Below, piece after piece: positions 1 to 7,752 of a stretch of 16,078 bases of DNA. Source of the DNA: an uncultured Eubacteriales bacterium (GTDB lineage Bacteria; Bacillota; Clostridia; Christensenellales; CAG-138); NCBI GenBank assembly GCA_900542615.1, contig UQOG01000034.1, positions 1 to 16,078 of the forward strand. Reading direction: 5' to 3'. Below the pieces are notes generated by a model that was given only the letters and a program-made list of their open reading frames with translations, searched no databases and was not told the origin of the DNA. The position numbers and the translations under genes were made by a program. Every line of letters begins with the position of its first letter. Position 1 is the first letter of the stretch.

Positions 1-50
1 GGGAGCTATGAACACCTCGAAAAAGTGGCGCAAGCCACTTTTTCGACAGC
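1..50. repeat. 50-bp dispersed repeat, left copy
   Basis: This stretch matches 14221-14270 in 49 of 50 bases; the only difference is base 13 (c here, a there). It contains a perfect 12-bp inverted repeat (18-29 and 34-45) around the loop GCAA and ends in TTTTTCGACAG. The right copy is preceded by an inverted partner of the first ten bases (catagctccc, 14191-14200). The left copy is therefore probably cut by the window edge. It is intergenic and no protein is encoded. Confidence 0.9.
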
Positions 51-81
51 CAAAGCGCCGGCAGGGAAAGCCTGCCGGCGC
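18..81 (-). terminator. Two-hairpin terminator after the XRE regulator
   Basis: Reading on the minus strand past the regulator stop, there is first an 11-bp GC-rich stem (71-81 with 55-65, five-base loop) followed by TTT. Next comes a 12-bp stem (34-45 with 18-29). The second stem has A5 on one side and T5 on the other around a GTGGC core, the usual shape of a bidirectional intrinsic terminator. The first hairpin starts 56 bases after the stop codon. Confidence 0.65.
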
Positions 82-137
82 GGATGTTCACGATGGGGAT
101 GATGAAAAATAATGCCAAATAACCGGTGCAAAGCGGG

Positions 138-686
138 TCAGAAGGTCATACCGGACATGATGGATAAGCCGATCGCATCGGTATCGGTGGGGTTATGAAG
201 CCTGTGCTGGACGCCTTCCGTGAGGTAAAGGCTATCCGCCTGGTGCAGCAGGACGGTTTCGTTTTCCATTTGGACCTCGATTTCCCCCTGCACCACCACA
301 AAGCATTCATCGGACTCGTGGGCGGACAGGGCGTCGCCGCCATAGGACTGGGGCCGCAGGGTCACCATGACCACCTCCACCTTGGGGGTGATGCCGCTGG
401 TATGCACCACGGGGCTGAGAAACTCATAATCGATGGAAGAATCCGAGAACATGGCCTTTTTCCGCTGGCCCATCCGCGTGACGTAGCTTTCGTTATTTTC
501 GGAAAACATCACGTTCATAGGCAGGTTCAGGGCGCGGGATATGCGCCGTAACACCGAAAGGGAAGGATCCACCAAGCCCCGTTCGATCTGGGAAAGACCG
601 CCGGAGGTGATTCCGACCTGTTTGGAAAGCTCCTCAAGGGTAAGGTTCATTTTTTTTCTGCGTGTTCGAATGACATTTCCTAGCAT
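138..686 (-). CDS. XRE-family transcriptional regulator with cupin sensor domain
   Basis: This 182-residue DNA-binding protein probably controls the neighbouring peptide cassette and itself. An XRE-type helix-turn-helix fills about residues 4-58 (TLEELSKQVGITSGGLSQIE, recognition helix near 28-37). A cupin barrel occupies about 100-176, with motif 1 around H123 and E127 (HESDECFVVVQG) and motif 2 ending H161-R-L-H-N165. The two-domain build is that of the PuuR/SutR type, in which the cupin senses a small ligand or metal. The ATG at 686 has GGAG about ten bases upstream, and a strong promoter lies at 772-800. The gene sits downstream of the peptide operon but behind that operon's terminator, so it is likely transcribed separately. 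The ligand is unknown; a peptide, an amino acid or a breakdown product would fit the context. Confidence 0.92.
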   Translation of the reverse strand: MLGNVIRTRRKKMNLTLEELSKQVGITSGGLSQIERGLVDPSLSVLRRISRALNLPMNVMFSENNESYVTRMGQRKKAMFSDSSIDYEFLSPVVHTSGITPKVEVVMVTLRPQSYGGDALSAHESDECFVVVQGEIEVQMENETVLLHQADSLYLTEGVQHRLHNPTDTDAIGLSIMSGMTF

Positions 687-742
687 GGTTCAACTTCTCC
701 AGTATGGGTCATAGTGTGCGCAAGCGAAAAAGACAGTGGCAT

Positions 743-755
743 GTTTCTAAGAAAC
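743..755. promoter_or_regulatory. Dyad GTTTCT-A-AGAAAC, candidate operator
   Basis: This is a perfect 6-1-6 palindrome just downstream of the expected transcription start of the XRE gene (about 765). Its core TTTCnAnGAAA is shared with the dyad at 802-814. It is a plausible binding site for a dimeric XRE protein acting as a roadblock or autorepressor. It also lies within a larger caagcg/cgcttg pair (721-726 and 755-760). Function is inferred. Confidence 0.5.
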
Positions 756-771
756 GCTTGGCTGTTCAAAT

Positions 772-800
772 ATTATATTATAAAAACTGTGCATGTGCAA
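772..800 (-). promoter_or_regulatory. Sigma-A-type promoter of the XRE regulator
   Basis: On the minus strand the -35 is TTGCAC (795-800), followed by a 17-base spacer and a perfect TATAAT (772-777). A second TATAAT overlaps it at 777-782 but would leave only 12 bases of spacer. The start should fall near 765, giving a leader of roughly 80 bases before the ATG at 686. AT-rich sequence upstream could act as an UP element. Confidence 0.8.
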
Positions 801-801
801 A

Positions 802-814
802 TTTTCGACGAAAA
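802..814. promoter_or_regulatory. Dyad TTTTCG-A-CGAAAA, candidate operator
   Basis: This is a perfect 6-1-6 palindrome immediately upstream of the -35 of the XRE promoter. It shares the core TTTCnAnGAAA with the dyad at 743-755; the centres are 59 bases apart. The pair brackets the promoter, as expected for autoregulation by a dimeric XRE protein. I found no further copy in the other intergenic regions of the window. Confidence 0.5.
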
Positions 815-879
815 ATTCATATTTTCCGGAGGGGGAAGGGAGACGATAAACGGAAGGATATGAATATGCCCGGTAAAAC

Positions 880-909
880 GGGGCCGGCGGCGAAATAACC
901 GCCGGCCCC
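880..909 (-). terminator. Terminator of the peptide operon
   Basis: An 11-bp perfect GC-rich stem (899-909 with 880-890) encloses an eight-base loop. On the minus strand it is followed by GTTTTACC. It lies about 60 bases past the stop of the M24 peptidase gene, the last gene of the operon. The T-run is short, so termination may be incomplete, but the position and stem strength support the call. Confidence 0.7.
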
Positions 910-971
910 TGCCGTTGCACGCTGCAAAGGAAACGAGGAGAATCCGATTCAGAACGGACAGCCCGCAAGGC

Positions 972-2144
972 TTACAGCCTGCGCAGATGGCTGTCCGAGG
1001 GGGTCAGGATCTCGGCGCCGGTCTCGGTGATGAGGACGTTCTCCTCGATGCCCAGGCTGCCCACGTTATCCTGGAAGATGTAGGGTTCGATGGAGAACAC
1101 CATACCCGGCTTAAGCAGGATGTGGGTATCGGAATCCAGCATGGGGTATTCGTGAACGCCCACGCCGATGCTGTGGCCGCACCAGTGCTTGTATACGTTG
1201 ATCTCCGCGAACTTGCTGTTGTCCATAAAGTCGTCCACCACCTTCACCACCTGGTCGATGGGCGTGCCGGGCTTCATGGCGTCGATGCCCCGGTAGCAGG
1301 CTTCCCGGGCCACGTCGAACATCTCCTGCTGGTAGTCGGTGGGCTTGTCGATGACCGCTTCCCGGATGATGTCGGACACATAGCCGTCATAGCTGGGGCC
1401 GCCGTCCACCAGGATGATCTCCCCGGGCTGGATGGGCCGCCGGGAGGGGGGGCAATTGCCCTGGGAATACCGTTCCGCGCCGGCCCGGATGCCCAGGGTC
1501 AGGGAGGATTCTGCGCCCAGGCGGTAGTATTCCTCCATGATCATGGAGTTGAGCTCCAGCTCGGTGTAGCCGGCCCGGAGCCGGTCAAAGCCCCGTTCGA
1601 TGCCCTTGCAGTTGATGTCGCAGGCCTTGCGGATGGCCTGGATCTCCAGGGGGGATTTAATGGAGCGCACAGCCCAGAGCATATCCGCCGCATCCACCAA
1701 CGTGGCGTCCTTAAGGGCGGCGAAGAGCTGCTGGGTCATGTCATAGTTGAGATGGATCTTATGGCCGGTGCCGAATTCCATGCCGACCCGGCCGTTGAGC
1801 TTGCCCTTTTCCGCCAGCAGGGACACGATGGCCTGGGCGTAGGTGGGGTACTCGGCGGTGCCAAAGCGGCGGATATCCTCCACGCTGGAGGTGACCCGCA
1901 CGGTTTCCGCGCCGCCTTTGGTGGTGGCGATGGCGGTACTGCCGTCGTCGGTGATCACCAATACGCCGGGGGTGGACACCTTGCTGCACCATACGATGCT
2001 GCGGAAGCCGGAGAAGTAGTAGGTGTTCTCATCGCTGGTGAGGATCAGGGCGCCTACGCCGTTTTTGTGCATCTGCTCCACGATCTTTTTCAGTCTTGCC
2101 TCGTATTCGGCGGCGGGGAACAGGCTCAACAGGGAATCTCTCAT
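972..2144 (-). CDS. M24-family Xaa-Pro-type peptidase (aminopeptidase P/prolidase-like)
   Basis: This 390-residue cytoplasmic metallopeptidase probably cuts the bond before proline in imported peptides. Residues about 12-140 form a creatinase/prolidase-type N-terminal domain; about 165-380 form the pita-bread catalytic domain. The dinuclear metal set is complete: D247 and D258 (VDGGPSYDGYVSD), H324 (GHSIG), E353 (SIEPY) and E367 (GIEENVLIT), plus the HEYP histidine at 331. Family members include PepP, PepQ, creatinase and related hydrolases, so the exact substrate is open. The ATG at 2144 has GGAG upstream (AAAAGGAGCG). It is the last gene of the run, separated from dppF by 109 bases with two hairpins, and is followed by the terminator at 880-909. 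Confidence 0.9.
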   Translation of the reverse strand: MRDSLLSLFPAAEYEARLKKIVEQMHKNGVGALILTSDENTYYFSGFRSIVWCSKVSTPGVLVITDDGSTAIATTKGGAETVRVTSSVEDIRRFGTAEYPTYAQAIVSLLAEKGKLNGRVGMEFGTGHKIHLNYDMTQQLFAALKDATLVDAADMLWAVRSIKSPLEIQAIRKACDINCKGIERGFDRLRAGYTELELNSMIMEEYYRLGAESSLTLGIRAGAERYSQGNCPPSRRPIQPGEIILVDGGPSYDGYVSDIIREAVIDKPTDYQQEMFDVAREACYRGIDAMKPGTPIDQVVKVVDDFMDNSKFAEINVYKHWCGHSIGVGVHEYPMLDSDTHILLKPGMVFSIEPYIFQDNVGSLGIEENVLITETGAEILTPSDSHLRRL

Positions 2145-2182
2145 GGTTGATTTCGCTCCTTTTCAAAAAGCATAATATTGCC

Positions 2183-2229
2183 CGCATCCTTGGGATGCGA
2201 AGGGCAAGGACGCGAAGATCGCGTCCTTG
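2183..2229 (-). promoter_or_regulatory. Tandem hairpins between dppF and the M24 gene
   Basis: Two perfect stems fill the middle of the 109-base gap. One is 11 bp (2219-2229 with 2205-2215, three-base loop). The other is 7 bp (2193-2199 with 2183-2189, three-base loop) and can be extended by flanking GCC/GGC. Neither is followed at once by a U-tract, although TTTTT occurs about 15-20 bases further on. They may stabilise the 3' end of the transporter mRNA or attenuate transcription into the peptidase gene. Confidence 0.55.
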
Positions 2230-2253
2230 AAAACCGTATTTGAACCCCTGGGA

Positions 2254-3243
2254 TCAATCCTGGGGCGCCTGGCCCTTGCACAGATGGCAGGCGGTAAAGT
2301 GCCCGGGGGCGATCTCCGTAAGGGCGGGCTTGCTGCTGGCGCAGGCGGGGGTGGCGTATTTGCACCGGGTGTGGAAGCAGCAGCCGGCCGGCGGGTTCAG
2401 GGGGCTGGGCACGTCCCCGCCCAGGGTGCCGGACATGCTGGTCACGTCCGGGTCCGGGATGGGGATGGCGTCCAACAGGGCCTGGGTGTAGGGATGGGCG
2501 GGATTGGCGAACAGCGCCCGCTTATCCGCCAGCTCCACGATATTCCCCAAATACATCACGGCGATCCGGTCGCATACGTGCTTCACCACGCTCAGGTTGT
2601 GGGAAATGAACACATAGGTGAGCTGATACTTGTCCTGCAACTCCGCCATCAGGTTGAGGATCTGGGCCTGGATGGATACATCCAGGGCGGAAACCGGCTC
2701 GTCGCACACGATCAGCCGGGGATTGAGGGCCAGGGCCCGGGCCACGCCGATACGCTGGCGCTGGCCGCCGGAAAACTCGTGGGGATAGCGGTTGATGAAC
2801 TCCTCCCGGATGCCCACGTCCTTGAGCAGCTGGCGCACCTTCTGGATGCGCTCCGCCTTGGGCACCCCATGGGCCACCAGGGGTTCCGCCACGATGCGGC
2901 CCACGGTGAACTTGGGGTCCAGGGAGGAATAGGGATCCTGGAAGATGATCTGGATCTCCTTTTTCAGGGCCTTTTCCTGGTTTTTGGGCACCTGGAACAG
3001 GTCCTGGCCATCGTATTCGATGGAGCCCGCCGTGGGGGAGAGGAGCTTGACGATCATCTTGCCGGTGGTGGATTTGCCGCAGCCGGATTCCCCCACCAGG
3101 CCGAAGGTCTCCCCCTCGTATACGTCGAAGCTGATGCCGTCCACCGCTTTCACATAGCCCTTCTTGGGGAAGAGGGACTTGCTGTTGAGCTTGACGGGAT
3201 AGTATTGCTTTACATCCTTTACGGATAGAAGTACCTTACGCAT
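2254..3243 (-). CDS. dppF: Di/oligopeptide ABC transporter ATP-binding protein, DppF/OppF type
   Basis: This is one of two ATPases that power the peptide importer at the inner face of the membrane. Counting from the chosen start there are 329 residues. Walker A is GESGCGKST (51-59), the Q-loop is IIFQDP, the signature is FSGGQRQR (157-164), Walker B is LIVCDEP (177-183) and the H-loop is H215. The C-terminal tail carries the OppD/DppF-family cysteine cluster (CCFHTRC...C...CHLC), which in this family binds zinc or an iron-sulphur cluster. I chose ATG 3243: it follows GGGAGGTG by seven bases and overlaps the dppD stop by eight bases (ATGCGTAA). A GTG three codons upstream is less likely. Dpp versus Opp specificity cannot be decided from an ATPase. 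Confidence 0.93.
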   Translation of the reverse strand: MRKVLLSVKDVKQYYPVKLNSKSLFPKKGYVKAVDGISFDVYEGETFGLVGESGCGKSTTGKMIVKLLSPTAGSIEYDGQDLFQVPKNQEKALKKEIQIIFQDPYSSLDPKFTVGRIVAEPLVAHGVPKAERIQKVRQLLKDVGIREEFINRYPHEFSGGQRQRIGVARALALNPRLIVCDEPVSALDVSIQAQILNLMAELQDKYQLTYVFISHNLSVVKHVCDRIAVMYLGNIVELADKRALFANPAHPYTQALLDAIPIPDPDVTSMSGTLGGDVPSPLNPPAGCCFHTRCKYATPACASSKPALTEIAPGHFTACHLCKGQAPQD

Positions 3244-4225
3244 GGGTTTCACCTCCCTGGCAATTCCAGCAGCGCACCCGGTGGCCGTTGCCTACGTCGA
3301 AGATGGGGGGCCGCTCCTTCAGGCAGCGCTCGCAGGCGTGCTCGCACCGGGGGGCAAAGCGGCAGCCTTCCGGCAGATCCCTGGGGCTGGGCACCATGCC
3401 CTTGATGGTATACAGGGTATCCCGCTCCTCGTTGATGCTGGGGATGGACTTGAGCAGGCCGATGGTATAGGGATGCCGGGGGTCCTTGAAGATGGTGCGC
3501 ACGTCCGCGTATTCCACCTCTTCCCCCGCGTACATCACCATCACGTTCCGGGCGATCTGGGCGACAATGCCCAGATCGTGGGTGATAAGGATGATGGAGG
3601 TCTGGGTCTTTTCCTGCAAGCCCGCCATGAGCTTGAGGATCTGGGCCTGGATGGTCACATCCAGGGCGGTGGTGGGCTCGTCCGCGATGAGGATCTTGGG
3701 GTTGCAGGCCAGGGCCATGGCGATCATCACCCGCTGGCGCATACCGCCGGAGAGCTGATGGGGATAGTTGTGGATGCACTTCTCCGGGTTGGGGATCTCT
3801 ACCAGCCGCAGCATCTCGATGGCCCGCTCCCGGGCCTGCTCCTTGGTCATATGCTGGTGGAAGGTAAGGGATTCCATGATCTGCTTGCCCACGGGGAATA
3901 CCGGGTTCAAGGAGGTCATAGGCTCCTGGAAGATCATGCTGATATCGTTGCCCCGGACGGAGCGCATCTCCTTTTCCGTAAGGGAAAGGAGGTTTTTGCC
4001 GTTGTAGAGGATCTCCCCGTCGATGATCCGGCCCGGGGGATTGGCGATGAGCCGGAGGATGGACAGGGACGTTACGCTTTTGCCGCAGCCGGATTCCCCC
4101 ACGATGGCCAGGGTCTCCCCCCGCGCCAGGTTGAAATCCACCCCGTCCACCGCAGGGATGACCCCTTCATCGGTGTAGAAATACGTTTTGAGGTTTTTGA
4201 CTTCCAATACTTTTTCTTCTTGCAT
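3236..4225 (-). CDS. dppD: Di/oligopeptide ABC transporter ATP-binding protein, DppD/OppD type
   Basis: This is the partner ATPase of the importer, 329 residues. Walker A is GESGCGKSV (43-51), the Q-loop is MIFQEP, the signature is LSGGMRQR (158-165), Walker B is ILIADEP (178-184) and the H-loop is H216. The C-terminal oligopeptide-transporter extension carries CRFAPRC...C...C. It starts at ATG 4225 after AGGAGGTTTCCC. Its stop overlaps the dppF start, so the two ATPases are translationally coupled and probably form a heterodimer. The dppC stop lies only 11 bases upstream of its start. All catalytic motifs are intact. Confidence 0.93.
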   Translation of the reverse strand: MQEEKVLEVKNLKTYFYTDEGVIPAVDGVDFNLARGETLAIVGESGCGKSVTSLSILRLIANPPGRIIDGEILYNGKNLLSLTEKEMRSVRGNDISMIFQEPMTSLNPVFPVGKQIMESLTFHQHMTKEQARERAIEMLRLVEIPNPEKCIHNYPHQLSGGMRQRVMIAMALACNPKILIADEPTTALDVTIQAQILKLMAGLQEKTQTSIILITHDLGIVAQIARNVMVMYAGEEVEYADVRTIFKDPRHPYTIGLLKSIPSINEERDTLYTIKGMVPSPRDLPEGCRFAPRCEHACERCLKERPPIFDVGNGHRVRCWNCQGGETHA

Positions 4226-4236
4226 GGGAAACCTCC

Positions 4237-5073
4237 TTAACCGTTTTTCAGCCGGGGATCCAGGGCGTCCCGCAGGCCGTCGCCCACCAGGCTGAAGCTG
4301 AGCACCACCAGGGTAATGGCCACGCCGGGGATCACCGCCGCCCAGGGATAGCTACGGATGGCGTCCCGGGCGGTGGAGAGCATGGCGCCCCATTCCGGGT
4401 TGGGCGGGGTCACGCCCAGGCCTAAGAAGGACAGGGAAGAAGCGGTCAGGATGGCGGTGCCCAGGTTCAAGGTCACGTTGACGATGATCTGGGACATGGA
4501 ATTGGGGATGATGTGGGTCATGATGATCCGGGCGTCGCTTACCCCCATGACCTTACAGGCCTGGACATATTCCGAGCCCTTCAGGGTAAGCACCACACCA
4601 CGGACCATTCGGGCAATATAGGGGATGGAATAGAAGGCGATGGCCGCCATGGTATTTTCCAAGCCGCTGCCCAATATGGCCACCACCACAATGGCCAACA
4701 GCAGGCCGGGGAAGGCCAGCAGGAAGTCCACAAACCGGGAGATCAGGGAATCCAGCCAACCGCCGTAATAACCGGCCAGCACCCCCAGGGCCACGCCGAT
4801 GGCGGAGCCGATGATGGTGCCCACAAAGCTCACCAACAGGGAGACCCGGGCGCCGTAGACCATACGGGTCAGGGTATCCCGGCCCAGGTTATCCGTGCCC
4901 AACAGGTGCTCCCAGCTGGGAGGGGCATATTTGTTGGCAATGTCCTGGGCGTTGGGGTCCTGGGTGCACAGGAAGGGGCCGATGAGGGCCATGAGCAGGA
5001 ACAAAAGCAGGATAATGCCGCCGATGAGGGAGGCCTTTCTGCGGATAAAACGCTTAAAAATATCGGCTGTCAC
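4237..5073 (-). CDS. dppC: Peptide ABC transporter permease, DppC/OppC type
   Basis: This 278-residue integral membrane subunit has the N-terminal OppC motif (FKRFIRRKASLIGGIILLLF), a short external loop with LLGTDNLGRDTLTRMVYGAR, and a BPD-type core. The EAA coupling loop lies near GSEYVQACKVMGVSDARIIM. The C-terminus SLVGDGLRDALDPRLKNG is the family's usual ending. The start is GTG 5073, preceded by AGGAGGGAGC; no ATG gives the conserved N-terminus. It sits 14 bases after dppB and 11 before dppD, inside the transporter block. Confidence 0.93.
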   Translation of the reverse strand: MTADIFKRFIRRKASLIGGIILLLFLLMALIGPFLCTQDPNAQDIANKYAPPSWEHLLGTDNLGRDTLTRMVYGARVSLLVSFVGTIIGSAIGVALGVLAGYYGGWLDSLISRFVDFLLAFPGLLLAIVVVAILGSGLENTMAAIAFYSIPYIARMVRGVVLTLKGSEYVQACKVMGVSDARIIMTHIIPNSMSQIIVNVTLNLGTAILTASSLSFLGLGVTPPNPEWGAMLSTARDAIRSYPWAAVIPGVAITLVVLSFSLVGDGLRDALDPRLKNG

Positions 5074-5087
5074 AGGTATGCTCCCTC

Positions 5088-6008
5088 CTATTCGTAACGG
5101 ATCTTCGGGTCAGCCACCGCGTAGAGCAGGTCTACGACCAGGTTGACCAGCACAAAGGTACAGGCCAGCACCAACACCGTGCTTTGCACCACGGGATAAT
5201 CCCGCTCCAGCACCGCGTCCACCAGATAGCGGCCGATGCCCGGGATGGAGAAAACGGTTTCCACCAGCATGGAGCCGGCCAGCAGGCCGCCAAAGCGCAG
5301 GCCCACAATGGTCAGCACGGGGATGATGGCGTTCTTAAAGGCATGGGAATATATGATTACCCGTTCGGGTATACCTCTCGATCTGGATGTGCGGATATAA
5401 TCCTGCCCCAGCACCTCCAGCATGGAGGAACGGGTGGTCCTGGCGATGGTACCCACGGACTGCATACCCAGGGTAATGATGGGCAGCACGTAATGCAGGG
5501 GCGTGCGCAGCCCCATACTAGGCAACCATCCCAGCTGCAGGGAGAAAAACAGCATCAACACAAGAGCCAGGAAAAACGAAGGCGTGGACACGGAAATCAG
5601 GGATAAGACCATGATTATGTTATCGGTAAGTTTATTTCGTTTCACAGCGGAAACGATGCCCGCCAAAATGCCCACCACAGAGGCGAATATGGTGCCGCCC
5701 AGGGCCAGCTTGATGGTAGCGGGATATTTTTTAAGAATCTCGTCGGTGACGGATTGCTTGGTGAAGATGGAAGTACCAAGATCCCCTTTCAGCACGCCGC
5801 CCAGGAAGCGGCCATACTGTACCAGCAAGGGATCGTTCAGGCCCAGACGTTCCCGCTCCGCCTCTACCGCCTCCTTGGAGGCCTCGATGCCCATCATGTT
5901 GCGGACGGGATCGCCGGGGACCAGGTGCATCATGATGAACGCGGCGAAGGAAATGGCAATCAACAGGGGAATGGTCTGCAAAAGCCTGCGGATCGTGTAT
6001 TTAAGCAT
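5088..6008 (-). CDS. dppB: Peptide ABC transporter permease, DppB/OppB type
   Basis: This 306-residue permease forms the membrane channel with DppC. It starts with the standard DppB opening: a first membrane helix followed by MHLVPGDPVRNMMG. It carries the EAA loop around LGQDYIRTSRSRGIPERVII and ends VVDLLYAVADPKIRYE. About six membrane segments are expected. ATG 6008 follows GAGGAGG by seven bases. The 67-base gap to the upstream binding-protein gene holds a strong hairpin (6035-6067), suggesting that the permease is made at a lower level than the binding protein. Confidence 0.93.
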   Translation of the reverse strand: MLKYTIRRLLQTIPLLIAISFAAFIMMHLVPGDPVRNMMGIEASKEAVEAERERLGLNDPLLVQYGRFLGGVLKGDLGTSIFTKQSVTDEILKKYPATIKLALGGTIFASVVGILAGIVSAVKRNKLTDNIIMVLSLISVSTPSFFLALVLMLFFSLQLGWLPSMGLRTPLHYVLPIITLGMQSVGTIARTTRSSMLEVLGQDYIRTSRSRGIPERVIIYSHAFKNAIIPVLTIVGLRFGGLLAGSMLVETVFSIPGIGRYLVDAVLERDYPVVQSTVLVLACTFVLVNLVVDLLYAVADPKIRYE

Positions 6009-6034
6009 AGGCTTGCCTCCTCAGAATGGATTGT

Positions 6035-6067
6035 CCCGGGATAGGGCCGGGCAGGCCCTACCCCGGG
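6035..6067 (-). promoter_or_regulatory. 14-bp mRNA hairpin between binding-protein and permease genes
   Basis: A 14-bp stem (6054-6067 with 6035-6048) encloses a five-base loop. Thirteen pairs are Watson-Crick. The remaining pair is G-U in the minus-strand RNA but would be A-C in plus-strand RNA, so the structure suits the operon transcript. No U-run follows. It starts eight bases past the stop of the lipoprotein gene, a place where such hairpins commonly protect the upstream mRNA from 3' decay. Confidence 0.7.
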
Positions 6068-6075
6068 GGGAAAGC

Positions 6076-7695
6076 TTATTTCTTAACGGTTGCGTTTTCA
6101 AAGGTGATGGTGGAAATGGGGCTCAGGGTCACGCCTTCCACCTTGGAGGAGGTGATGGCCAAGCCGTACATATCGAAGAGCCAGAAGGCCACCGGGTCTT
6201 CCCGATACAGGATCTCCATGGCTTCCTTGTAGATCTCCACCCGCTTCTGCTGGTCGGTCTCCTGCATGCCCTGCTCGATGAGGGCGTCCACTTCCGCGTT
6301 GGAATAGAAGCCGTAGTTCCGGTCGTTCAGGCCGGTTTCGCTGGTGGTGTACAGGCCCCGCAGGCCGCCGTCCGCATCCCGCATGGAGGGGCCGGCGCCC
6401 ATGATGAAGATGGGCTGGTCAAACTCGTCGGCGGTGATGCCGTTCCAGCTGGCGCTCAGGGCGCTCCACTCCCAAACTTCGATCTCCGCGTTGATGCCGA
6501 TCTCAGCCAGCTGCTGGGAGATGATCTCCGCCAGCTCGATGCCGTTCTGATACCGCTCGGTGGTGACGATCTTGGTGTCAAAGCCGTCCGGATAGCCGGC
6601 TTCCGCCAGCAGGGACTTGGCCAGCTCCAGATCCTGCTCGATCTCGCCCAGGTCGCTGTAGCCGAAGGTCACAGGGGCCAGAGGGGCGGTGGAGGGATAG
6701 CCGGAGCCGGTGAACAGGGCGTCGATGATGGCCTGCCGGTCGATGGCGTATACGATGGCCTGGCGCACCTTGGTGTTGCTGATGATGGGATCGTTGCAGC
6801 CGAAGCGGAACAGCCGCTGGCTGATGGTGGGCTTGCGGAGCACGGTGAAGTTTTCGGTATCCGCTTCCAGCCGGGCCAGGTCTTCATCGGTCGGCTTGTC
6901 GATCACGTCCACTTCGCCGGTCTCCAGAGCGATGACCCGGGAAGCCGCTTCGGGGATTATGGTGTAGACCACAGTCTGAAGCTTGGCAGGGGTGCCGAAG
7001 TAGTCGTCAAACCGCTCTACCACGATCTCCTGGTCCCGCTCCCAGCTGACCACCTTGAAGGGGCCGGTGCCGTTTTCACCTTCGGCGCTGGTGCCCAGAT
7101 CCAGGCCATATTGCTCGATATAGTCCGCATCCATAATGCCCAGGGACATGTTGCACATCAGGGATTCCATGGGGCCGTAAGGGGCATCGGTGGTGATGGT
7201 TACGGTGTAGGGATCCGGCGCTTCCACAGAGGTGAACATCTTGATGATCTCGGTGGTGCGCAGGCCGCCGGCTTCCGCGTTGAGGGCCCGGTCAAAGGTG
7301 GCCTTCACGTCTGCGGAGGTCAGCTCCTTGCCGTTGTGGAATTTCACGCCCTGCTTCAGGTTGAAGGTCCAGGTGAGCTTGTCCTCGGATACGGACCAGC
7401 TTTCCGCCAGATCGCCTACCACGGTGCCGTCATCCTCAAACTTGAGCAGGGTGTTGTAGAGCATCTTTACCACCTGCTCGGAGGTGGTGTCGTTCTGGAT
7501 CTGGGGGTCCATGGACTGGACGTCGGTGTTCATGGCGAATACAAGGGTATCCTTGTATTCGCTATCCGCCGCTTCGCCCTGGGCCGCTTCACCGCTGGCG
7601 CTGGCGCCTTCCTCGGTGGCGGGGGTGCTGGAGCAGCCGACAAAGACGGTCAGCACCATGGCCAGGCAAAGGATAAGGGTCAACAGTTTCTTCAT
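6076..7695 (-). CDS. Peptide-binding lipoprotein of the ABC transporter (solute-binding family 5)
   Basis: This 539-residue extracellular receptor captures the peptide and delivers it to DppB/DppC. It has a lipoprotein signal: KK at the N-terminus, a hydrophobic stretch, then a lipobox ending VFVGC with the lipidated Cys at 21. A low-complexity acidic and Ala/Ser/Thr linker follows (about 22-46). The family-5 fold begins at about residue 50 with NTDVQSMDPQIQ and shows LAESWSVSEDKLTWTFNLK and GVKFHNGKELTSADV, typical of DppA/OppA proteins. ATG 7695 follows AAAGGAGATG. The ligand cannot be deduced from sequence; the enzymes beside it suggest N-acylated or unusual dipeptides. NikA- or glutathione-type ligands cannot be excluded by family alone. 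Confidence 0.93.
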   Translation of the reverse strand: MKKLLTLILCLAMVLTVFVGCSSTPATEEGASASGEAAQGEAADSEYKDTLVFAMNTDVQSMDPQIQNDTTSEQVVKMLYNTLLKFEDDGTVVGDLAESWSVSEDKLTWTFNLKQGVKFHNGKELTSADVKATFDRALNAEAGGLRTTEIIKMFTSVEAPDPYTVTITTDAPYGPMESLMCNMSLGIMDADYIEQYGLDLGTSAEGENGTGPFKVVSWERDQEIVVERFDDYFGTPAKLQTVVYTIIPEAASRVIALETGEVDVIDKPTDEDLARLEADTENFTVLRKPTISQRLFRFGCNDPIISNTKVRQAIVYAIDRQAIIDALFTGSGYPSTAPLAPVTFGYSDLGEIEQDLELAKSLLAEAGYPDGFDTKIVTTERYQNGIELAEIISQQLAEIGINAEIEVWEWSALSASWNGITADEFDQPIFIMGAGPSMRDADGGLRGLYTTSETGLNDRNYGFYSNAEVDALIEQGMQETDQQKRVEIYKEAMEILYREDPVAFWLFDMYGLAITSSKVEGVTLSPISTITFENATVKK

Positions 7696-7752
7696 GTGTT
7701 TTTCATCTCCTTTACAAATTGAAAATGGGATTTATGAATGTGCAGATGCCGA

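Noticed and set aside
5503..7722. 739-codon open frame on the plus strand
   Set aside because: It lies antisense across dppB and the binding-protein gene, both clear family members. It has Gly/His/Val-rich shadow composition and arises from GC-rich third positions.
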